The notes under the pieces: generated by a model
What the model was told of the DNA's origin: nothing
The model's database searches: none
What the model saw: the letters and a program-made list of their open reading frames with translations, nothing else
Source: Pohlia nutans
Lineage: Eukaryota; Streptophyta; Bryopsida; Bryales; Mniaceae
Reading direction: 5' to 3'
Assembly: GCA_022496805.1 (NCBI GenBank)
Contig: CM040103.1
Coordinates: 3,986,001 to 4,050,000, forward strand
Length of the DNA: 64,000 bases
Made by a program: the position numbers and the translations under genes
Shown: one piece after another, positions 38,801 to 52,500 of the stretch
Layout: every line of letters begins with the position of its first letter
Position numbering within the stretch: position 1 is the stretch's first letter

Positions 38801-41800
38801 TTTCTTACCTTCTTATTCCAACCTCCTGCTGCCACGAAGTTAAGACGAGCGACATTCATGCACAAGCAACAAGTAATCTCGTACTGTTCCCAACAGTTTG
38901 AAGTTTTGTGTTATTAAAATCTTGTCTTTTATGATGAAGAATTCATCAGGAAAGTACATCAATCAAAATAGAATCTCAGAAATATGATAGTCCTTTGAGA
39001 GAAGTCAGTAAATCGCAGAGTTTGATGGTTTACAGTAAATGGAAAAAAATTGCACTTACTTGTCCCCAGCCAACCAGCTCTTTGAGAACCTGACCATTAT
39101 TGAAGTTCCAAAAACGCAAACTACCATCCTGGGCTCCAATAAGCAACCTCCGCCATGAATGGTCGAATGCCATACAGGTGATTTTTGTTTTCCTGCTCGA
39201 ATAGCTCATTTAAAGCCCAGTTCAGCGCTTAACAACGGCATGCAGAATATTCTCAAGGGTACCAGAAAATCCCAATTATAGATCTTAACTATAACTCTCT
39301 TAAACACAACATTTTGTTTCATTATTCCAAACATTATATCATTCAACAAACCATCTCTTACCTCTGAGTATCAGAAAATGTGAAGACATCTTCACCTGTA
39401 TCTAGGCTCCATACCATCACCAATGAATCGACCTCTCCAACCACAACCTAAATCTTACAAGTCATTCAAATTCTTTTCAAAGTAAGTGGGATGAGGTGAT
39501 TGATTGCTAGCTTGCTATAGATTCAACCCCAGTGGTTTGAGTCCAAGACAGTGGCATTAACAAAACATTTTGTAACCCAGAATTTAAAATGCCACTCTGA
39601 CATCCCTGCAAAGAAAACTTTCACATGACAGGGTAGCAACCTGACGAAATAGAGGATTGTATATCATCGCCGCAATCAATGCTGTCCGTGCCTCTCGTGC
39701 TCGTCGTTTATGCCACATCTCAAGTTTGTCACCCCCAGCCAATAGAACCTGTGTTAAAGAACATTCAAGGTACGATTGAGAACAGAAAATTAATTTCTGC
39801 ATCATTAACCACCAATTAACGAATGGCTAATTTGCTACTGATTTCCGTACTCTCTCACCATATTCTTTCGAAAAAATCCGTCATCCCTAGACTGAAATAC
39901 AGATGTAAATGAAGTTTCCCAGAGAGATAAGAAGAACCTGTTTCACACTATCGTAGTATATGGTTACGCGTGAGGGTTCCCATTGTGTATTTTCGACGAT
40001 AGTTTCCAAGCACCGGCTGCTCCGCATATCCCACACCTTTATTTCGCAATCAGCAGCTATGCTCACAATCTGGTTATCTATTTCATTGACTTGTACGTCC
40101 TGATACAGGGAATATTGGTAAGTCTTAGAATTTCACGTAGTTACAAGCATTTAAAATTTAGTGCCGTGAAACACGAAAGATTCACTCAAGAAGTTCTAGT
40201 TCTCATCTGAACACTTGAAGAACTGGCTATTCGAGAGAATGATGGCCACAGTAGAACAGACAGGGGCTTACCGTAACCGAGGCTTCATGTCCATGAAGAG
40301 CTCCCATAGACTTTGCTGTAAATGGATTCCAAATGTTAATGTACCGCTCCAAACCACAAGTGACAATGAAATTGTAACTTCTGCAGTCCGACATAAAACC
40401 ACACGAGGAACAAGATCAGAAATGTCACCTAGCTAGAGTACCTAGCAGGAAAAGGAGGCTAAGGTTGACTTGAAGACTGTGAGCAGAAAATATAGAGAGT
40501 CAAGAACAGCAATCGCCTAATTTCCGAATTTTGTGCTTACTATGTCATCGTATTTGACTAATTCGGTGCTTAAGGTAGAACACAATCGCGTGAAAGAAGC
40601 ACCTGCAATAATCACACGCGTATATACCATTTGCATGCTCCTTTCCTGACCATTTCATTTGTCGTTTCTCAAAATCAAGCATGTTCAAACAACTGTCCAT
40701 GCTTGTAGTGATAAGTGAATTGGAATGCGACAGGTATTTGATTGAAGTCATCCAATCATTATGCAGCACCCACGGTATGTTTTCTGACATTCCTGGAGGC
40801 AACTTCTTCTCAGATACTCCGAAGCCTTCCCTTGGACGCTCTCTGTAAGGTTTCAAAACTTGTCATTTTCACACCCAACATATCTGGTCATCTTGGAAAG
40901 CTAGGTAGTTTGTTTGGATAGGGAATACAAGCATATCTGAAAAACTATAACTAAAACTGGATTGATCTAGAATCACGTTTTGAATAAAAGAATCACTGTA
41001 AATAAAATTCTCTAGATGGATTGTGTTATTTACCCGCCCCATTCATCATTGAATGTATATGTATGCAGGATTCCCAATTCATCACCGAAGAGTAGTTTGT
41101 CATTCTCAGCAACTCTCAACCATGTCGCACACATGGGTGCATTCTCCTACGAAGTCAATAAGAAGATGATTTATCGAAAGTGATAGGTTCCAGCAGATAA
41201 ATCAGCTCTGAAGATTTTTTATATATACTTCTGGAAAACGTTCCCAGGACAAAATGTACTTGTGAGTCAATTTGCTGCATTGACGTCTCTGCTAGAATGA
41301 AACATAAGATGAGATCAATTACCAAAGAGGTTATACGGCCCAGACAATCAAACGACATCCGGCCTGTATCATAAAACGTAACACTGCCAAGGCAAACATG
41401 AGTATAGTCTCTCTCATGATTACACATTGAAATGGATCATGTAAAAGTTTCTAAACTGCATAGTTACCTTCTGCTGACAACAAGTAACTGTACGCAACTT
41501 AGCATAAGTGAATTTCGTGGAAGGATTTCTTTCTAACACAAGAACTGCGATGTAGCACCGAGAAAATAGGAAAATTCACGTGATAGTAAATGCAAACCAT
41601 CAACACAAGCCAATAATTCGATGTTAACCAGAAAAATTAAGCATGTGTGTTTTACCTCCTATCTAAAGCAAAAACAGCCATGGGTTGCTGAGCCATTACG
41701 ACCATGTCTGTGATCCAGGCTGCAAGCAAGACATTGGCGTTCGTGAACAATAAGCTCATACAATATCTACATATCTGTATGCATTTTGACACGGGATGTG

Positions 41801-43847
41801 CAGAAACCCAAATGTGTCGAAGAAAGGTGAACATGAAATTCTAAAAGTTGACCAGTAAGCATAAACCATAGCCCAAAAGTACATTCTACATGGTAAAAAA
41901 CAGGGCTAGTATGGAACTTACCACCATTACCGTTCTGAATAGCTCGAACAGGTTTCAAAGTATCCGCACTCCAAAGCTTAAGCATTCCTTCTTGAGTGGA
42001 TGTTACGTAGACGTTTAATTTTTCTAGAAGCATGATCTGCATGCTCAAAAGACGCATCAATTAAGCAATAGTAATGCCGCAAAACACAGCTAAGCATAAA
42101 GATACAAACATCAATTAGTGTTGGCTTTTCCTCGGGTCATTTCTACTATTCGATCAATATCTTAAAATGTGTGAAGTTCATCGTAGTAGTTTCTGGTTTT
42201 TCGATGAGACGGACCTTTTCTATGATGTTCGCCGGCTGACCAATCTTGTCATTGCCTCCCTTCCTCTGAGGATCAGGATTAAACCAGGCTTCCTCGTCTG
42301 CTGCTCTCTCCTCCTCGTCGGATGGCGCTGACTCCGAATCCTCATAGTCACATCTCCCAAACTTCTTGCTTCCAAATGTTGTCACTCTCACAAAGGTCGT
42401 GTGCTCAGCTGCAGGCTCGTTTTCCTTTGCAATCTGTCTTGGGGAGAACGTTTTAATTATTTTTCCCAAAAACAAAAAAGTGTTAGAAGGAACAGAATAT
42501 TAAATTCACGCTGATACCTGCTGCGAAAGAAGATAGCTGGTAAAATCGTCAAAACCAATTTCCCCTTTGCTATTGACATCAATCTTCATATAGAGATGTT
42601 TCAGTTGTTCTTCGCTGCATTACCAGAATCATCTTTGCAGAATCAAGTTCTTTCCCTTATGACATTTGCCTTTCAAAAAACATTCGTCGACCGCAGAGAA
42701 TTTTTTTCTTATAAACTTGCAAAATTAAGCCACCAAATGAAGAGGTTTAGCGAAGAACCTCATCAGCGCTGTGAGGGTTTTGATGGTCAGGCATGTGTTC
42801 AAAAAAGTCTCCTGCAAAAACCTCGACTCAGTTTTCCAACTGCTCGTTTCTCGAATATGAGGTAAGAAAACCAAACAAGGAGAAGTAAAAGTGCACTTCA
42901 CTTTCGCAAGTGCATGCATGGTCTTACCTGATCAAGAAGGCCATTCTCATTCTCTTCGGCTGCTTTGAACACTTTCTTCAGCTCCACAAGGGCTTCAGCA
43001 GTCATTCCCATTTCTTTCCGATCAGGCTGTCATGAAAATCAAAATTCTTCAAGTGAGCTTCGAAGAAACATCAAACCATATGCCATTTACAGAATTCCAC
43101 GAAACAATAAACTAGCATCTTCCTTGGGAGGGTCTGCTCACCGGACGAAGTGCTGGACCACCTTCCTTGGCATGCTTAGCGTCCAGAGTTCCCCCCTTTA
43201 TGGACATTTGTATTTTACTCACAGCTTCATTCACGTTCACCTCTGGATCAACGTGACGCGATTGCTGCAATAAACCACATAAAGATTAGCCAATCCAAAC
43301 TCATACACATGAACTGTTCAAGAAAAGTGTATCAAATATGCACCTTAAGTTTCAACCATAGCATCAAGCAGAAACATATTACATATATGCAATCCCCTGA
43401 TAAAATGGATCCGATTTCAACAATTTGAATGCTCTTTGATTTACAATCTTTGTGTGTGTACTTACAGCTTAACCCCTAAAGGACCAAGAAGCCTCATGTT
43501 TTGTTTTAGCAGTTTTGAGTAGTTTCTATGTGGACTTCTTTTGTTCAACTTCATTTATTTTTTGACCTATGCGTGCAATGTTCTTCACTTATTCTGGTGA
43601 TATAAAATTTGGTCTCATCTAAATCATCTTTTCCACAAAATGATCAATTGAGTTTGACATTTCTAAAGCATGAATTCCTTTAGGGGTTAAGAACAGACTC
43701 TTTAAAAACAGAACAGAGAAAACGCAATTGAAGAACAAGGATAATTAATCCGATTTCGGTAGCAATGGATCCCCTGTAGATTCTTTTTCAAGATTGGGGT
43801 ATACTTACAGCCCAACTTGACCGCCTGTTGCCGCGCTTATCAGCCAT
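35807..43847 (-). CDS. EF-hand plus WD40-repeat protein (WDR49/WDR64-like, probable ciliary)
   Basis: About 27 exons on the minus strand. Those with clear borders include 43809-43847 (ATG), 43142-43264, 42928-43026, 42759-42811, 42518-42614, then 41323-41383 and many to the TGA at 35809-35807. Exons 3-5 encode paired EF-hands (AAEENENGLLDQ, then MKIDVNSKGEIGFDDF). Exon 6 has an acidic linker. From exon 7 a long run of WD40 blades follows: TSTQEGMLKLWS, SMDSCLNMLD, CGLERYINIWNP, AADCEIKVWDMRSSR, GAQDGSLRFWNF, CTGGCDGKVIVWKMDG and SADGKGYVKAWDL. The tail is charged and low-complexity. Animal and algal relatives with this EF-hand then WD40 order are linked to motile cilia, which fits a plant with flagellate sperm. 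All exons read in phase where tested; the exon 6-7 junction (GT near 42136, or another) and the last two exons are uncertain. Confidence 0.82.
43469..43690. mobile_element. MITE family A, intronic copy in the WD40 gene
   Basis: It is bounded by TTAACCCCTAAAGGACC and the inverse TCCTTTAGGGGTTAA. It lies in the first intron of the EF-hand/WD40 gene, in inverse orientation to the copies at 15246 and 50907. Confidence 0.88.
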
Positions 43848-43849
43848 CC

Positions 43850-46070
43850 CGTCGAAATTTGAATGTTGTTGATTGAATACAGTTCGGTTCCAGAGCCGAA
43901 CGCCTCAATTCAGAGATCTTCGAGTAGCACTAAAGTTTTCTAGCTCTGGTTCGAAAAACGCACAGAAAAAACACCGCGCCAATTCCATCAACAATGTAAA
44001 CCTCCTGTACAAAATGCACTGAGTCACTACTTCTTTCGGAAGCATGATGTTTCGAAAACAGCAAATGGATTTACAATTGGCATGTCCATGAAGAATCAGT
44101 AGTGCTCAACTCTTCTGCACACAATCAATGTAACCTCATTTCTGTGAATTCAATCTTCTCCTTGTTTCTAGGGTTCGAAGCTTCATGGACGGATCGGTAC
44201 TGCAGCTACAAAACGGGTACTAAATTCAACCCACCAGGACACGAACCACAGTATTTTTGAACCCACACTAGTTGGGTACATCCAGACCTCTTTAATATCA
44301 CCGTCTTTAGTCGCGGGACAGATTTAACCACCACAACATTAGGAGAAATCTGGCCTTCCAAAGGGGCCCTCTAAAACAGCTCGTGTTACGTGAACCGGCT
44401 GCCTATTTTCCCTCCTCTATGAAAATCCATTGGTGCAGGTCGCTGCCCGCTTACAGCGTAGAAAGCCGCAGTGCTGGCAGTGCTGGCAGCGTCGATTGGC
44501 TCGACCCATGGAACTGCACTGTGTGTCGATTTGCACCACGGTGGCATCATTGGTGCCAGCGTGTAAATCGCACGGTTTTCCCTCAAATTTTCAGCACGTG
44601 CCAAAGGCAAAAGCCCCTTTGTGACCCCAGATTTCTCCTAATGTCAAAATTCATTCTATGTTCATTCTTTGTTCGTTCATAACTTTCATCTATTTGGTAT
44701 TTTTCATTATTTGTTTTAATAATTTCCAATATTTTACGTTTTTATGTTTTGAATTATTTTCTAGCCGGCGACCCAGCTATCTATTATACAATACAACTCA
44801 GTTTGTCTCACTGGACCATTCCGCGCTAGAATCCATCGAAGAGACAACCCAAGCTCAAAAACAGGTGGCTTCAATGTGCTCAACGACACGAGTCCCACTA
44901 GTCATACTACGGTATATATTAGTGAAGAATCAATATACATCATAGACTTATTAAAATAGTAACTTCGTGAATTTTGGTGATCATTAAAGTCAAAACAACT
45001 AAACTATGTACTAAATTAACCCCTAATCGTTCCGGCGCCCATATTTTGGATGTTTTCTGGGATACTTTCACTTGTGAAGAGCAGTAATTTTTGAAAAAAA
45101 GTGTTCAATTTCAATGAAAATTTGGGAAAAACCATCGCATGATGTTTAGTTTGAGTGGTAAAAATTCCAAATTAGTCATTATTGAATTTTGGTAATCATT
45201 TGAAAGTAGAGGTATTTCTTTTTAACAAGTTTTGTGCAATTTGATGGTTGCAACTTCAAGGGCTTGTATCTCCTTCATTTAGTGTTCGTTTTCAATATAA
45301 AAATTGTTCGGTTGCATTCCCCTTGGATTTTGGTTATTATGATAAAATTTTCCTATCAATCTATGTTGTTCTAAATGTTTGGAAGGCATTTTAGTGCACG
45401 AGTTTATTAATTAAGGTACTAGGGTTTCCAGAGGCTCATAAACTTGAGGTTAAGCATGGTATTTAGGAAGCAAAAAGTTGACAAAGAGTCAGTCATCTGA
45501 AGTTAAACTACCTCTACTTTCATGCAAAAAGCTCACAATTATTTATACTTGTTGGTTGCGCTACTGTGACTGGTGTGCAGTGTATTGTACAGGGAAGGAA
45601 TTTTCAGTTTCGTGCCTAATTTGTCATGCAGTGTCGTTGGATATTATGTTGGATGTTTAGGGTTTGTTGATGCGAGCATTCTCGTAAAATTTGTATTTGG
45701 ATTTCCATGTAGAGATAGTCCCGGTGTACGCTCCAGCCCGGTTCGGTGTCAGGCAGCCAAGCGTTAGCCCTACTTTCGAATCGTCCCGCTCATTAATTAA
45801 GCTTACACTTTAGCTACTACGTTTGCGTATTCGGATTTTGCAAGCCCGATGGCTTGATTCAACTTGGTTGATCAGGGCTTTGAGAGACGGGCTTCAGCAC
45901 GAAGTTATAATTGCTCTGAGTGGTGGATTGTGCGGTATGCCTCCGCTTCAATTGATCCCCTGGTTGTTGCATATTTGTAAGGTAACTATAGATATTTGAT
46001 GGATGAATGAATCTTCTAATCACATGTGGCAGTGTCTAACCAGAGGATGAGAGGACATCATGAAGATGGA
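43850..46070. other. Intergenic DNA, no gene recognised
   Basis: The first few hundred bases must contain the WD40 gene's promoter and 5' UTR. Short frames near 44386-44690 have no family features. No tRNA or clear repeat was found. Confidence 0.5.
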
Positions 46071-46075
46071 TGGCT

Positions 46076-46240
46076 TGGAGTTAAACAACTCCAAGTCGAC
46101 AACATATGCACTGGAGTTAAACAGCTACATATTTAGTGCACTGGAGTTAGAACACTCCAGATTGAGAATATGTGCACAAAAGTTAGACAACTCAAGATGA
46201 GGTTCAGTGAAGTTAATGAGGTGCACTGGAATTAATGTAT
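46076..46240 (+). repeat. Repeated GGAGTTAAACAACTCC-type dyads
   Basis: Four units of roughly 33-36 bases each contain a small dyad such as GGAGTTAAACAACTCC or GGAGTTAGAACACTCC, separated by ATATGTGCACTGG-like spacers. A weaker version occurs near 21910-22020. Confidence 0.6.
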
Positions 46241-46751
46241 TTAGATGGTAAAAAATAAGATTACTCTAGATCTAGGAATAAAGGATAGAAAGATCTATGA
46301 CTTTGATCTAAGATTGGAATAGAAAGTAAAAAGACTAGAAGTAAACTCTAGTTCTTTTTGAGAAGGAACTATTATGTAAGGCTCGGGGATGAGAAGGTAG
46401 ACTCACTTCTTGTGTGTAATCTCCTCTCTATGGTTGGGTGGTGAGCCTTAGATCATTTTTATGTAGTATTTTTATATTCTGTAAGAGTTGGTGGCAAACC
46501 ATAGGAGGCTTGTTACAATCTTTTGCGCTTGTTTGTGAAACGCTGGTCTGCAGTTGAACAGAGTCGTTAGAGCATGTGTACTGCTGTCATCGAGAGAAAA
46601 TTACCGTTAAGCTTGCCGTCAATATTTTGAGCGGTATTCAATTGATTCCCCAATTGTTGCATCACTTTTGCGCTTGTTTGCGAAATGTTGGTGCGCAGTT
46701 GATGATTCAAAACAAAGTCGTCAGAGCATGTATCGCGGTGAGATGTCTCAA

Positions 46752-48600
46752 GGGGGGCACTGGCGAAAATCGTAGAAACAACGTGCGATAAAAAATAGGG
46801 TCCCATATATTCCTTATTGATAAATTTTGTAAAAAACGTACATGTAAAATACATTGTTCTAAATTGTAAAACTACATTTTAAGTAATATAGCATTCAATA
46901 TATCATGGAAGATTTATTTTACCGGTACATATAAAATACCATGCCAAATATTTTTTATAGGGGGTAGGTGTAGACTATGAAGGGCAACTGGCTGTCAAAA
47001 ATTAATTTTGGATGAAAACAGAGTCTTTTACATCCGATTTCTGGGGTGACAACCTAAACACAGAGTTTTTGAACTCTGAAAGTGTGCTATTAAGCACAAC
47101 TATTCTTTATGTTTAAAGTCTTTTTCATTGCCTATGTGGTTTTGTCTTTCCTGATGCTTACATTTTTTCCCCATGTTCTTAACTTAGATAGGTTGCACAA
47201 GCCCTTTAGCATGAGTCTGCACTTTCAAAACTGAAATAAAGTGGTAAGGAAAAAAAATGGGGAGTAAAATGGTATAAGTAAAATACCCCTATTTAAATAG
47301 CCACCTAGAAAAATTATAAGTACTAATAGGATACAATTAATTACCAAGTTTTACATTTATTTTAAAATATACCATCTCATATAATCAATTATCCAAGGTA
47401 AATAGTCCCCCATTTTAATAGGTCATTATCGCAAGTGTATGCAAAATATACAAGGGAGTGCTCCCCCCGAATGAGATGTTGTAGTCCCGTGTTGTTGAAC
47501 TTGTATCATTGAATTGTTGTTGGCGGCCTTGTCAAGGTGAATGCAGCGATGTTATTTTTTTGTGTTTATGATCGTGCTAAGTTGCTATGTCCTTTTTTTT
47601 AATTACTTTTTAAATTAGAAACGAATCATCACTTTTGTTCTAATCATCGTCGTCGGGTTTAATTCGTCGTTCGAATCATCGTTCAAATCAAACCCGACGA
47701 CGATGATTAGAACAAAAGTGACGATTCGTTTCTAATTTAAAAAGTAATTAAAAAAAAGGGACATAGCAGCTTAGCACGATCATAAACACAAAAAAATAAC
47801 ATCGCTGCATTCACCTTGACAAGGCCGCCAACAACAATTCAATGATACAAGTTCAACAACACGGGACTACAACATCTCATTCGGGGGGAGCACTCCCTTG
47901 TATATTTTGCATACACTTGCGATAATGACCTATTAAAATGGGGGACTATTTACCTTGGATAATTGATTATATGAGATGGTATATTTTAAAATAAATGTAA
48001 AACTTGGTAATTAATTGTATCCTATTAGTACTTATAATTTTTCTAGGTGGCTATTTAAATAGGGGTATTTTACTTATACCATTTTACTCCCCATTTTTTT
48101 TCCTTACCACTTTATTTCAGTTTTGAAAGTGCAGACTCATGCTAAAGGGCTTGTGCAACCTATCTAAGTTAAGAACATGGGGAAAAAATGTAAGCATCAG
48201 GAAAGACAAAACCACATAGGCAATGAAAAAGACTTTAAACATAAAGAATAGTTGTGCTTAATAGCACACTTTCAGAGTTCAAAAATTCTGTGTTTAGGTT
48301 GTCACCCCAGAAATCGGATGTAAAAGACTCTGTTTTCATCCAAAATTAATTTTTGACAGCCAGTTGCCCTTCATAGTCTACACCTACCCCCTATAAAAAA
48401 TATTTGGCATGGTATTTTATATGTACCGGTAAAATAAATCTTCCATGATACATTGAATGCTATATTACTTATAATGTAGTTTTACAATTTTGAGCAATGT
48501 ATTTTACATGTACGTTTTTTACAAAATTTATCAACAAGGAATATATGGGACCCTATTTTTTATCGCACATTGTTTCTACGATTTTCGCCAGTGCCCCCCC
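46752..48600. repeat. Giant near-perfect palindrome (arms ~909 bp, loop ~29 bp)
   Basis: The left arm starts GGGGGGCACTGGCGAAAATC and reads inward to CGTCGTCGGGTTT (47660). The right arm starts AAACCCGACGACG (47690) and ends with the inverse, GATTTTCGCCAGTGCCCCCC. Arms agree almost everywhere, but several single-base differences exist (for example AACGTGCG against AATGTGCG, and TTCCTTATTG against TTCCTTGTTG), plus one base in the terminal G run. No ORF of note lies within. It looks like a foldback element or an inverted duplication; target-site duplications were not identified. The left flank holds a direct duplication (46522-46600, 46668-46745). Confidence 0.9.
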
Positions 48601-49349
48601 TGAGGACCTATCGACCCTGATGGCTAGGTACAGTATTAATTCTACATTAAATACAACACTACATTGAAATCACCATATACTATGAGTGGATAATAGATGT
48701 GGGTTCATTTATCCATTTAAACAAATTCTCATATGTTTGAACAATGCTTCATCCATTTTAATAAATTCTCATTAAATTTGGATGAACTTTACCACAATAT
48801 TTTGAAAAAAAATTTATCAGTGTGACCGTTCAAAAAATACCCTGGACCACAGTATAATGTGATATCAGTGTACCAATATATCATCGTAATGTTACAAAAC
48901 TCTATATTATCACGTGAACTTTGAATATGTGACATTAAAGGGGTCTCAGTGTAGTGACGCACGGGTGACTAACTAATGACACACACAGCCAATAGTAGCG
49001 CTCCACGACGGACAACCCCACGAAACACAGGGCCACCCGGCAGATTTCCAAACCCTGCCACCCTTTGTTTCACCGGGTGGACCTATAAACCACCGGGTCA
49101 CTTTCACTCTGTTCTGCTTTTTCTTCATCTTCAAATCCTCGAGCCTTTCCAAACATTTAAACTTCTGTCGATCCCACCGCGATTTTGCAAAGGAACTCAA
49201 CCAAATTGTAACTTATTAGATTGTATAGAGTTTCCCGATTTTCCTGATGCTTTCGTAGAATTTTGGCAGTTTATTTTCACGAAGTCCTGGAGTTTTGAAG
49301 GCGCATTTTGAAGATGAAAGATTAGAGCTCTAGAATCGGAAAACCAGCA

Positions 49350-49376
49350 TCTCCTTCTTCTTCTTCTTCTTCTTTT
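49350..49376 (+). repeat. TTC microsatellite in SIL1-like 5' region
   Basis: CTTCTTCTTCTTCTTC in the presumed 5' UTR, followed by TTTTAG. Such CT-rich leaders are common near plant transcription starts. A similar TTC run is at about 63403-63426. Confidence 0.7.
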
Positions 49377-49535
49377 AGATTCATTCAGTCAATATTGAAT
49401 TTTCAAGTGATTTCGCGATCGTTGAAAACCCTAATTTCATCGTTGCGCAGGGTCTGGTATTTTTTTCTGGTTCCGGGGGTTTGTGGATTTGGTACCGGGT
49501 GATAATTGTCGAGTATTGAGATTTAGGGTTTAGAA

Positions 49536-52500
49536 ATGACGAAAGTGTGCGGAGTTCTCGCAGTGGTGTGTCTTTTGTCGTTGATTATTGTGGTGGTAGC
49601 TGAAGACTCGGAATCCGTCAACGTGACCTCGGGCGGCGTAGCGTGGGTGACGACAATGGACGTCGATGAACTGGAGCAACAAGAGAAAGAGAAAGATACT
49701 CTTGTGGAGCAGACGGAAGCTGGTCAGGAATTTAGTTCCATGGAGTCTATTCTCCACTGGGCCATCGGTATGCCAACAAAGCTTCACATCTTTACTGCCT
49801 CGTTGATTTTCAAAATTTCAGTAGCTGTGTAGCGCAGTGATTTTTTGGGGTCAGGTAGACAGTTTAGCATTTTTGATAATTTTCCATGGCTTTAAGAGCA
49901 ATCCAGGCTCCTTGAATGCTCTTTTCATATTGATATACACTCCCTCCGTCCCAAAGTTATTGTCCAACTTGTTTGCTTGGTATTTCTCTGAGCCAATTTC
50001 ATTGATCATATTGTAAGAAACATGATTAAAAAAAGGTTCCAAATTATGTCACTAGAATGATTGAAGAACATTGCATGTGTTCATTGCAACCTAAATAAAA
50101 TTAGCCACAAGGAAGTATTTTTTTGACCTACTTAAAAAAGCACTTTCAAACATGACTTTCAAACACGACAATAACTTTTGGACGGAGGGAGTATGTAATA
50201 TCAGGATAATACACATGTGCTACCTAGGTACTACTTAGGCAATACCTGGGTGATACCTAGGTTTAAAGAGGCTACACATCTTGACTCCATGTAGGAAATC
50301 CGGCTATTATTCCTTTCTTTTTTCCAAAAATCCTTTGCATCAATTAGCCAGCCCAAATTCTATGTGGCAATTTGGCTAAAATTAGCAACAAAAAATAACT
50401 GGTGTCATCCATATCTGGGAACAGGGCATTCAGATCCAGAAAAGCTGAAGGTGGCAGCAAAAGTTGCGAGTCGATTGTCTCCAGAGGAATTGGAGAATCG
50501 GCGTAAAGATATTAAGGTCCCTATCTTATCCTTCAATTCTATAGCAATTCATTTTTCGAGATTAAATTTAGACTGTACTCAAGGCTTTGGCCCGGTGTGT
50601 TTTGAGGCTCATTTTTTGGAATTTCACAACGCGACAAGGTCAGTGGATTTTTGTGTTAGATCCCTCAGAAGGTTATTGTTATTGAAGCAGTGCTTTATGT
50701 ACGTTCAGGAAATGATGGAGAGACTACATGTACCTTCTGATGCGGAGCTTATGAAAATTGCAATCGCAGACCTTCACAACTCGACACTGTCAACTGAAGA
50801 TCGGCAACGAGCACTTCAAGAGTTGCTTATTCTGGTGGAGCCGATTGACAATGCTAATGGTGAGCTCGTATGACTTTTAACCAGGAATGGGGGCTGGACA
50901 CCCGTTTTAACCCCTAAAAGGACCAAGGATTCATGGTTTTAAAATGGCAAATTCAATTGATCGTATTGTGAAAAATGTCTATATCACTGGAATCAGTGAA
51001 GAACAGTGAATATGTTGGTCAATAAACAAACAAATTTGAACAAGAGGAAGTCCACATAGAACCTACTCAAAACTGCTAAAAAAATTTGAGGCCCAATTCA
51101 GGCTTCTTGGTCTTTTAGGGGTTAAGGAACCTCTTGACGTCAATGTTTCCAACTCCAAACACGTAGAGTTTTGTTGTTTTCAGTAAAACAGAGTCCATCA
51201 CTAACTTCTGCATTTGAAGACGTGGCAGATTTGGACAAGATCGGTGGATTACAGCCTATCATAGCGGAGTTGGACAGTCCTGAGGAAGAGCTTCGTACAA
51301 CCTCGGCTTGGGTACTTGGAAAGGCTTGCCAAAACAACTTGGTTGTACAAAAGCAGGTGTGGTTGCGTTCTACACTAAATAGGTAGATTAGTGTTAGATA
51401 ATTATAAGATTTGAAAATATTATAGATTTTTACTCTCGACAAAAAAAATTACCAAAGACATTGATTCCAATACTATTGAAAGATCCCCATCTTGACCAAT
51501 ATAGAGGGTAAAAAAATTGGTCAACAGTAAAACCTTACAACATGTTTATGTAAATTAGTGTATCTAACAATAATCTACCTATTTAGTGTAGTAATTTGCA
51601 GAATTTAGGAATATGTTTTGAACAAGGCAATTGCTGTACAGATATGAGACTAGCTTGAAGTGTCTGAGATCGAATTGGCATCTTGTTTCGGTGTTGCAGA
51701 TTTTGCTGCACAAAGGGCTGCCGAGGTTGATGGAGATGGTGGAATCAAGCTCTCCTGAGGAGGCTGTGAAAGCGTTGTATGCAGTATCAGCTGTGGTCCG
51801 CAATTTCCCTCTAGCACAGGAAGAGTTTTACTTCGAGGGCGGCGCTGGGCTTTTGGAGGTAAAATTTCGAACACACACCTTTGTCTCACAAGGATAGGAT
51901 ACTAAATTTAAAATTTTTAGTCTTGCTTGCTCAATCTTAACCCCTAAGCGTCCACTGTGTATTTTCTGTAGCGTAGGAAAATTGGACCCCTTGCTGCAAA
52001 TCATCTGTTTGTGTGAAAATGACTTCAGTTTGACACTGTTGATCTTGTAGTATAGAACAAGAGCTTTAAAATGATAGTGTTGCAATCAGAAAACTGAGGT
52101 AACAGTAGAAAATGGCACCGTTGCAAAGTTCAGTGATGCAGATGGCCATATTGGGCGTTTTAGACGCTTAGGGATTAAACCATAGCTCTGTAGCAAGCAA
52201 GGATAGACCCAATGTATCTCACAATGAAGGTAGTAACTGTCTCGGAAGAGCACACAATGAAAGGAATCTGATTATTTTGTGTTTCCATTGTCTTGATGTT
52301 TCTGGGAACTTGCAACAACCTGTTTGAGGCATGGGATTCCTGAAGTGTATAGTTTCAAAGAATGATTTGGTAATAAGCATTTGGGCCTTGTTTTTGTTGG
52401 AACTGCAGAGATTATTTGTAGGATCCTCTGTGGATATTCGACTGCGGAGGAAATCGTTGTTTTTGCTTGCTGATTTGGCTGAGCAGAGTCAGCATCTGCG

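Noticed and set aside
45715..45790. Possible tRNA-like segment (GTTCGGTGTC region)
   Set aside because: No cloverleaf with anticodon arm and acceptor stem could be drawn.
46752..48600. Palindrome as pure assembly artefact
   Set aside because: Several point differences between arms argue for a real, somewhat aged inverted repeat; long reads would settle it.
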